Shown here: positions 58,818 to 64,000 of the stretch, piece after piece | How positions within the stretch are numbered: the first letter of the stretch is position 1 | Layout of the letters: each line of letters begins with the position of its first letter | Source: Stenotrophomonas pavanii | GTDB taxonomy: Bacteria; Pseudomonadota; Gammaproteobacteria; Xanthomonadales; Xanthomonadaceae | Assembly: GCF_900101175.1 (NCBI RefSeq) | Contig: NZ_FNFQ01000009.1 | Coordinates: forward strand, 124,001-188,000 | Reading direction: 5' to 3' | DNA length: 64,000 nt | The notes under the pieces: generated by a model | What the model was told of the DNA's origin: nothing | What the model saw: only the letters and a program-made list of their open reading frames with translations | The model's database searches: none | Position numbers and translations under genes: made by a program

Positions 58818-59309
58818 TCAAGCGAACAGCGGGGCCTGGCGTTGTTCCAGTCGCAGCAGCGCGGCCTTGGTTTCCAGGCCGCCGCCGAAGCCGGTCAGCG
58901 CACCGTTGCTGCCGATCACGCGATGGCAGGGCAGGATGATCGGCAGTGGATTGCGGCCGTTGGCCGCGCCCACCGCGCGGGTCGCGCTGGGCTGGCCCAG
59001 ATGCTGTGCCAGCTGCAGGTAGCTCCAGGTCTGGCCGAACGGAATCAACGCCAGTGCCTGCCAGACACGCAGCTGGAACGGAGTGCCGCGCGGTGCCAGT
59101 CGCAGGTCGAACCGGCGGCGTTCACCGTGCAGGAACTGCAGCAGCTGTTCGCGCGCTTCGGGCAACGCGTCCGGTGCGTAGTGCCAATCATCGCGCCCGC
59201 GTGCGGGGTGGCGGTTCTCCGGGAACAGCACATGCGAAAGACCGCGCTCGTCGCCGGCAATGGTCAACACGCCGATCGGGCTGTCGAAACGATCGAACAA
59301 CAGGGTCAT
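58818..59309 (-). CDS. ogt: Methylated-DNA-protein cysteine methyltransferase
   Basis: The protein has 163 residues. The acceptor Cys lies in ILPCHRVIGSNGAL, after RAVGAANGRNPLPI. The recognition helix is in FGQTWSYLQLAQHLGQPSATRAVG. It removes O6-alkyl groups from guanine in a suicide reaction. The ATG overlaps the stop of the Ada/AlkA-like gene by 4 bases (ATGA), so the two alkylation-repair genes are made together. Confidence 0.95.
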   Translation of the reverse strand: MTLLFDRFDSPIGVLTIAGDERGLSHVLFPENRHPARGRDDWHYAPDALPEAREQLLQFLHGERRRFDLRLAPRGTPFQLRVWQALALIPFGQTWSYLQLAQHLGQPSATRAVGAANGRNPLPIILPCHRVIGSNGALTGFGGGLETKAALLRLEQRQAPLFA

Positions 59310-60784
59310 GTCGGTTCTCCAACAAAGGTGCCGGACAGGTGCCACAGGTGCAGCACGGCGTAGGCGCGCCACGGGCGCCACGGTTGCGAGCGCGCTTCGG
59401 TCGCACGTTCGCTCAGGCGCTGGCCCTGCGCGTGGCCGAGGACCTGCTGCAGTACAAGATCGCCGGCCGGGAACGCATCTGGCTGGCCGAGCCCGCGCAG
59501 GGCGATGTAATGCGCGGTCCACGGGCCGATGCCGGGCAGTGCAACGCAGCGCGCAACGAATTCCTCCACGGCCTGGCCAGGCCCGAAGTCAAGCTGGCCG
59601 CTGGCGCAGGCCGCGGCCAGTGCGCGCACGGTGGCCGCGCGGCTGCGGGGCAGGCCGATCGATTCCAGCGGCGCTTCGGCCAGCAGCGCAGGTGCCGGGA
59701 ACTGGCGATCGAATGCAGGGGGCATGCCCGGCAGGTGCGCGCCGTAGGCATCGACCAGGCGCCGCGCGAAGGTGGTGGCCGCGGCCACGCTGACCTGCTG
59801 GCCGAGCACGGCACGCACACCCACCTCGAAGCCATCCCAGCCGCCGGGCACGCGCAGCCCGGGGCGTTCGGCGATGCCGCGCGCCAGCAGCGGTTCTTCG
59901 GCCAGCGCGGCATGGACCTGCTGCAGGTCGGCATCCAGATCGAACACGCGACGCACGCGGCGCACGATGTCCGGGATCAGGCGTGGATCGACTGCTCCCA
60001 GCTGCAGGCGCAGCTCCGGGCGCTTCGGGTCGGCGGTGACCCGCAGTAGGGTGGGGCGCTCGGGCGTGCCGAGCACGCGCTGGTAGCTGTCCTCGCCGAT
60101 CAGCTCGATGCCGGGCAGGCTGCGCTTCCGCAGGAACGCCAGCATGCGCGCAAAATCCAGGGGGGGGCGGTAGGCCAGACGCAGAACCAGGCCGTCATCC
60201 TCTGCGGCCAACGGCGGGTGCTGGCGACGCAGTGCGCTCGGCGCCATCCCGCAGCCCTGCAGGAAGGCGGTATTGAAACGGCGCAGGCTGTTGTAGCCGG
60301 CGGCCAGTGCGACGTCGGTCACCGGCAGCATGGTTTCGGTCAGCAGCTGCTTGGCCAGCAGCAGGCGGTGGGTGGCATGGAGCTGTCCGGGCGTCGCGCC
60401 CAGGTGCTCGACAAACAGGCGCTGCAGCTGGCGCGCGCTGAGTCCGATTTTCCGCGCGAGGTCAGCGACGGCGTGTTCCTGCAGGAATCCACCGTGGATC
60501 AGCGCCAGGGCGCGCTGCACGGCCTGCCCGGCCAACGCCTGCTGCGCCTGTGGTGCCAGTTCGGGGCGGCAGCGCAGGCACGGCCGGTAGCCGGCGGCGG
60601 AGGCCGCAGCGGCGGTCGGAAAATAGCTGATGTTGCGCGGCTTCGGTGGCGGGGCCGGGCACACCGGGCGGCAGTAGATGCCGGTGCTGCGCACGGCGGT
60701 GAAGAACACGCCGTCGAAGCGTGCGTCGCGGGCCAGGCGGGCCCGATCACAGGCGGCAATGTCGAGGGCGAGAGCGGTGTCCAT
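59306..60784 (-). CDS. alkA: Ada-N/AraC/AlkA fusion: DNA-3-methyladenine glycosylase II
   Basis: This 492-residue fused regulator and enzyme has three parts. An Ada-type zinc domain (about 10-78) has four Cys (GIYCRPVCPA, CLRCRPE), of which one may accept methyl groups from phosphotriesters. An AraC-type helix-turn-helix lies at about 85-185 (DLARKIGLSARQLQRLFVEHLGATP). The C-terminal AlkA glycosylase (about 195-490) has the HhH-Asp region CVALPGIGPWTAHYIALRGLGQPDAFPAGD, with catalytic Asp in FPAGD. It probably senses methylation damage and activates its own operon with ogt. Confidence 0.95.
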   Translation of the reverse strand: MDTALALDIAACDRARLARDARFDGVFFTAVRSTGIYCRPVCPAPPPKPRNISYFPTAAAASAAGYRPCLRCRPELAPQAQQALAGQAVQRALALIHGGFLQEHAVADLARKIGLSARQLQRLFVEHLGATPGQLHATHRLLLAKQLLTETMLPVTDVALAAGYNSLRRFNTAFLQGCGMAPSALRRQHPPLAAEDDGLVLRLAYRPPLDFARMLAFLRKRSLPGIELIGEDSYQRVLGTPERPTLLRVTADPKRPELRLQLGAVDPRLIPDIVRRVRRVFDLDADLQQVHAALAEEPLLARGIAERPGLRVPGGWDGFEVGVRAVLGQQVSVAAATTFARRLVDAYGAHLPGMPPAFDRQFPAPALLAEAPLESIGLPRSRAATVRALAAACASGQLDFGPGQAVEEFVARCVALPGIGPWTAHYIALRGLGQPDAFPAGDLVLQQVLGHAQGQRLSERATEARSQPWRPWRAYAVLHLWHLSGTFVGEPT

Positions 60785-60870
60785 GCCGCCAGTCTAGGCG
60801 GGTGCGGGCGGTGATACTCGCCACATTCGGACATGGATGCTGACGCGAGTCAGGCCGGGTTGTGCCCGCG

Positions 60871-60961
60871 GTAGTGCGGGCCGCTGGCCGTGGTAGTGCT
60901 GGACGTTGGCCGTGGTAGTGCCGGCCGCTGGCGGTGGTAGTGCCGGCCGCTGGCCGGCAGC
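60871..60961. repeat. Tandem array of four SMAG units, period 22
   Basis: GTAGTG starts occur at 60871, 60893, 60915 and 60937, exactly 22 bases apart. Units are of the GTAGTGCCGGCCGCTGGCCG type with 1-4 differences, the last ending in a full hairpin. The rest of the 327-base gap 60785-61111 has the promoters of the divergent flanking genes and no other feature I can support. Confidence 0.9.
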
Positions 60962-61111
60962 AATAACACGGCGTCCTGCGCGGCCGCGCGTGCGTGTCGG
61001 CCTCGTTCCACACGCTTTCCCAAGGGTCAGAGGGGTTCAGTGCCACGCGCTGAATGCGCGCCCCGGGGCGGGTAGACTGTGGCTCTTGCCCACGTGAAGA
61101 CCGGTTGCCCG

Positions 61112-62275
61112 ATGTCCGCCAAACTCCGCTGGTTGCCCCTGTTGTGCCTGGCCCTGGCGGGCTGCAGTCAGCTGGAGAATCCGGGCAACGTAACCGCAGC
61201 CGACAAGGCGGCGCGGGCACCGGCCAGCGATGGCGAGAACATGGTGTCGATCAATGCCGCCGACGCACCGCCGCCGCCGGCACCACCGCGCAGCCAGGGT
61301 GATCGGCCGTGGCCGCAGGCGCAGCTGGAGAACGGCCGCGCGTGGGTCAGTTGCAGCACCGAGTACGCCGGCGAGGCTGGCGATGGTGCCGAGCTGGAAG
61401 GCCTGCAGCGCGAGCAGATCAGCCAGGCCCTGGCACCCTGCGCCGCGCGTGGCCTGGTGCGGGTGCGCTATGCCGGCAAGATCAATCCTGGTTTCGCCGA
61501 GATGATGTGGCGGCTGGCGGTGGTCGCCGACCAGCAGAAGATCCACAAGCGCATCCTCGACCTGGATTCCAGTGGCGGCCAGGTGGAATCGGCGATCGTC
61601 GCCGGGGACAGCATTGGTGAATCGGGCTGGACCATCTGGGTGCGCGAAGGCTCGATCTGCCACAGTGCCTGCGTGTTCGTGCTGGCCGCAGGTGACAACC
61701 GCTTGCTGTCCGGCAAGGTCGGCATCCACCGCATGATGCGCATCAGTTCCAAGGCTACCTCGCGCGCGGAACTCAACCGCGAGCTGCACGAGGTCTACGA
61801 CAACGTGAAGGATTACCTGCAGCGCAATGGCGTGGCCGTGGGCGTGGCCGACCTGATGATGACCGTGCCCAACCGCAGCCTGCGCCTGCTGACGCCGGAG
61901 GAGCTGCGCCAGTTCGGCCTGGACGGCACCAACGCGGTGCAGGACGATCTGGAAAGGATCAAGCAGATGCGTGCCTGCGGCGATGACTTCGTGCAGCGCA
62001 AGGATGCCTTCCTGATCGCCTTCGACCAGCAGTGCAAGCGCGACGGCGCCGACATGGAGTCGATCAACAGCTGCGGCCAGGCCCTGAAGCAGCGCTTCGG
62101 CTTCCCGGACGCGGTGTGCCCGGAAGAAAGCCCGCTGTCGGAGATCGACGTGGCGACGCTGCCGCCGGCACCGCCGGAGCCGCCGCCGGTGGCCGAACAG
62201 GCGCCAGTGAACACCGCCGCGCCCGCCGCGCAGGCTGATGCGGCAGCGGTGGAGGGCAACGCCCCGGCACGCTGA
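61112..62275 (+). CDS. Envelope lipoprotein with ClpP/crotonase-fold domain
   Basis: The protein has 387 residues. A lipobox LAGC gives a lipidated N-terminus, followed by a Pro/Ala linker. A domain (about 85-260) has the ClpP-like pattern: DLDSSGGQVESAIVAGD (strand, Gly-rich turn), CHSACVFVLAAG with the candidate Ser, and VGIHRMM with the candidate His. The C-terminal Cys pairs (MRACGDDF; INSCGQALKQ; PDAVCPEE) suggest disulfides. The last 60 residues are Pro/Ala-rich. Periplasmic proteolysis is inferred; activity is untested. Length and ATG 61112 agree with the signal peptide. Confidence 0.75.
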   Translation: MSAKLRWLPLLCLALAGCSQLENPGNVTAADKAARAPASDGENMVSINAADAPPPPAPPRSQGDRPWPQAQLENGRAWVSCSTEYAGEAGDGAELEGLQREQISQALAPCAARGLVRVRYAGKINPGFAEMMWRLAVVADQQKIHKRILDLDSSGGQVESAIVAGDSIGESGWTIWVREGSICHSACVFVLAAGDNRLLSGKVGIHRMMRISSKATSRAELNRELHEVYDNVKDYLQRNGVAVGVADLMMTVPNRSLRLLTPEELRQFGLDGTNAVQDDLERIKQMRACGDDFVQRKDAFLIAFDQQCKRDGADMESINSCGQALKQRFGFPDAVCPEESPLSEIDVATLPPAPPEPPPVAEQAPVNTAAPAAQADAAAVEGNAPAR

Positions 62276-62333
62276 CAGCATAGTCACCACGCTGGCGTAG
62301 ACTGCGGTTCTCTCCAGAAAACCGGCGGTGTCC

Positions 62334-62888
62334 ATGAAGCGCGTGCTCCTGCTGCTGTCCCTGCTGTCCCTGCTGCCCCTGACCGCATTGGCGCAGGCAC
62401 CTGCGCCGGCCACGCCCGCCCCGGCCCCGGCACGCCCGGCCCCGGCCTCGCCGGCAGCCGCGAAACCGGCCACCGCCGGCACACCGGCGCTGACCGCCGC
62501 GCAGCAGGCACAGGTGCAGAAACAGGACGCGGAAATGGGCGCGGCTGCATTGAAGGCGGCGCAGCTGGTGGATGCCAATCGCGCCGGCGAATTGTGGGAT
62601 GGCGCCTCCGCCGTCGCGCGTCGTGCAGTGCCCAAGGCGGCCTTCGTCAGCCAGCTGAGCGCTGAGCGCGCGCGCCTGGGGGCGCTGGCCGGTCGTGGCC
62701 AGCCGACCATTACCCGGGTCAAATACAGCGCCGGCGCTGCGGTGCCCGAAGGCCTCTACATCAACGTCAGTTTCCCGACCCGTTTCGCCAACAGCGCGCA
62801 GCCGGTGCGCGAGCTGGTTTCGTTCCGCTTCGACGAAGACCAGGTGTGGCGCCTGGCCGGCTACAGCCTGCGCGCGTCGGCGCCCTGA
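62334..62888 (+). CDS. Exported DUF4019-like protein
   Basis: The protein has 184 residues. A signal peptide (MKRVLLLLSLLSLLPLTALAQ) and a Pro/Ala-rich linker of about 40 residues precede a domain (about 65-180) beginning VQKQDAEMGAAALKAAQLVDANRAGELWDGAS and ending WRLAGYSLRASAP. This is like DUF4019 periplasmic domains. ATG 62334 is used rather than the GTG 6 bases earlier. No function is known. It is followed after 11 bases by the MAPEG gene. Confidence 0.75.
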   Translation: MKRVLLLLSLLSLLPLTALAQAPAPATPAPAPARPAPASPAAAKPATAGTPALTAAQQAQVQKQDAEMGAAALKAAQLVDANRAGELWDGASAVARRAVPKAAFVSQLSAERARLGALAGRGQPTITRVKYSAGAAVPEGLYINVSFPTRFANSAQPVRELVSFRFDEDQVWRLAGYSLRASAP

Positions 62889-62899
62889 GGAGATGAGCG

Positions 62900-63289
62900 A
62901 TGGCAACTGAACTGACGATGCTGGCCTGGTCGGTGCTGCTGGGTTTTGTCTACATCTTCGCCACCTCCACCGTGGTCACCCGCGAACGGGGAATGAAGTG
63001 GAATGCCTCGGCACGGGATGGCGACGCAAGGCCGCTCAGTCCGCTGGCCGGTCGCCTGCAGCGGGCCCAGGCCAACTTCCTGGAGACGTTCCCGTTCTTC
63101 GCCGCCGCGGCGATCGCGGTCGTGCTGGCCGGGCGCGGCAACGACACCACCGCGCTGGCCGCGCAGGCCTACTTCTGGGCGCGCGTGGTCTACCTGCCGC
63201 TGTACGCCGCAGGCGTGCCCTACGTGCGCAGCCTGGTGTGGCTGGTGTCGCTGCTGTCGACCCTGGCGCTGGTGTTCGCACTGCTGTGA
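62900..63289 (+). CDS. MAPEG-family membrane protein
   Basis: The protein has 129 residues. Four helices are predicted, and the family motif RLQRAQANFLETFPFFAAAA is on helix 2. Eukaryotic members are glutathione-dependent detoxifying or leukotriene enzymes; bacterial MAPEG members are largely uncharacterised, and some have glutathione transferase activity. GAGGAGATGAGCG precedes the ATG. It is probably co-transcribed with the preceding DUF4019-like gene. Confidence 0.85.
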   Translation: MATELTMLAWSVLLGFVYIFATSTVVTRERGMKWNASARDGDARPLSPLAGRLQRAQANFLETFPFFAAAAIAVVLAGRGNDTTALAAQAYFWARVVYLPLYAAGVPYVRSLVWLVSLLSTLALVFALL

Positions 63290-63369
63290 TCCGGGCCTGA
63301 TCCAGATCAAGGCCGCTCAGCTGCGCGGCGCTATGCTGGCGCGGACGGGATCAACGGCAGGAGGCGCGC

Positions 63370-64000
63370 ATGCGCAGGATGGACGTGGTGGTGGTCGGCG
63401 CCGGACCGGCGGGCCTGTGTTTCGCGCGTGCGCTGGCGGGCAATGGCCTGCAGGTCGGGCTGGTCGAAGTGCAGCCGCGCCAGGCGCTGGCCGAAGCCGC
63501 CTTCGATGGGCGCGAGATCGCGTTGACCCATGCCTCGCGGCAGAGCATGGAGCAGCTGGGGCTGTGGCAGCGCCTGCCGCAGGCCGAGGTCGCTGAACTG
63601 CGCGATGCCAAGGTGATGAACGGCAGCTCGCCGTTCGCGCTGACCTTCGCCAGCAGCCAGGTCGACGGCCAGCCGCTGGGCTGGCTGGTACCCAACCATC
63701 TGATCCGCCGTGCTGCCTGGGACGCCGTGCAGGGCCAGGATGGCCTGCACCTGTTCGACGGGCGCAAGGTGCTGGGCGCGCAGGCCGATGCGCAGGGCCA
63801 CGTGGTCACGCTGGACGACGGCAGTACGCTGCACGCGCGGCTGCTGGTCGCGGCCGACAGCCGCTTCTCCGCCACGCGTCGCATGCTCGGCATCGGTGCG
63901 CAGATGCGCGACTTCGGCAAGTCCATGCTGGTATGCCGCATGCAGGTCGAGCGCGACCATCACCACACCGCCTGGGAGTGGTTCGGCTACGGCCGCACGA
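63370..64000 (+). CDS. UbiH/UbiF/COQ6-family FAD monooxygenase, 5' part
   Basis: The gene runs past the window end. The visible 210 residues start MRRMDVVVVGAGPAGLCFARALAGNG, the FAD ADP-binding motif. The middle contains DGREIALTHASRQSMEQLGLW, diagnostic of ubiquinone hydroxylases, and VAADSRFSATRRMLGI, the second FAD motif. It is likely a ring hydroxylase in quinone synthesis or a relative. The start ATG at 63370 has AGGAGG about 9 bases upstream. Which hydroxylation it performs cannot be told. Confidence 0.85.
   Translation, partial: MRRMDVVVVGAGPAGLCFARALAGNGLQVGLVEVQPRQALAEAAFDGREIALTHASRQSMEQLGLWQRLPQAEVAELRDAKVMNGSSPFALTFASSQVDGQPLGWLVPNHLIRRAAWDAVQGQDGLHLFDGRKVLGAQADAQGHVVTLDDGSTLHARLLVAADSRFSATRRMLGIGAQMRDFGKSMLVCRMQVERDHHHTAWEWFGYGRT

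Noticed and set aside
60871-60961. CRISPR array
   Set aside because: Four 22-base units are contiguous, with no spacers between them, and each is a SMAG-type palindrome.
1-64000. tRNA, rRNA or riboswitch genes
   Set aside because: No cloverleaf-type sequence, CCA-ended tRNA or conserved riboswitch core was recognised on either strand in the intergenic regions; a covariance-model search would be needed to exclude small RNAs.

Overview
The window is chromosomal DNA of a high-GC gammaproteobacterium of the Xanthomonadaceae, most likely Stenotrophomonas (S. maltophilia group). Three observations support this. Codon use is strongly GC-rich throughout. The housekeeping genes (gltX, mfd, gpmA, rlmJ, zur, creBCD) are of the Xanthomonadaceae type. 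Many GTAG-ended palindromes resemble the SMAG repeat family described from S. maltophilia. No phage, insertion sequence, tRNA, rRNA or CRISPR array was found.

Layout. (1) 1-1.85 kb is a low-GC edge of a polymorphic toxin locus: the C-terminal end of a deaminase-like toxin, its probable immunity gene, a broken toxin-like remnant and a second immunity-like gene. (2) 2-6.3 kb holds a chemoreceptor with a CheR-tethering tail, a glycine-zipper envelope protein and an unknown membrane protein. (3) 6.3-11 kb is an operon tolC-hlyD-permease-permease, an ABC-2 type exporter with no ATPase gene. (4) 11.1-14.2 kb has argP with a divergent, frameshifted lysE/argO exporter, then a ParD-like gene coupled to an extra methionine aminopeptidase, and a VOC protein. 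(5) 14.3-21.4 kb is an eight-gene one-strand operon: esterase, two ArnE/ArnF-like half transporters, DegT aminotransferase, HAD phosphatase, class III aminotransferase, FemAB/GNAT-like transferase and arginase-fold enzyme. I do not recognise it as a described pathway, and it is the best candidate for a new system here.

(6) 21.5-28.2 kb carries a TctDE-type two-component system, a metallophosphatase, an HxlR/MFS divergent pair and a globin-coupled diguanylate cyclase. (7) 28.3-36.5 kb has a Fur-box-preceded FepA-type receptor, a CDF metal exporter, endonuclease V, gpmA, an M13 peptidase and a stand-alone HD-GYP protein. (8) 36.5-48.5 kb has mfd, a GNAT protein, rlmJ, creBC with creD behind a Cre-tag, an M28 peptidase and two small lower-GC orphan genes. 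(9) 48.6-57.3 kb has gltX and zur, a TetR-MFS-HlyD efflux operon with a palindromic operator, then a ZnuD-type receptor and a MerC-like gene, each behind a Zur-like palindrome, and the small ribosomal protein bTHX. (10) 57.4-64 kb has a nucleotide pyrophosphatase, an ogt/alkA-ada DNA repair pair, a ClpP-fold lipoprotein, a DUF4019-like protein, a MAPEG protein and the start of a UbiH-family monooxygenase.

Themes that connect the genes are metal homeostasis (Zur, ZnuD, MerC, CDF, Fur-controlled FepA), drug or solute efflux (three separate systems), cyclic-di-GMP turnover (one cyclase, one HD-GYP) and alkylation/deamination DNA repair (nfi, mfd, ogt, alkA). At least four kinds of dispersed repeat sit between genes, and in two cases a gene's stop codon lies inside a repeat.
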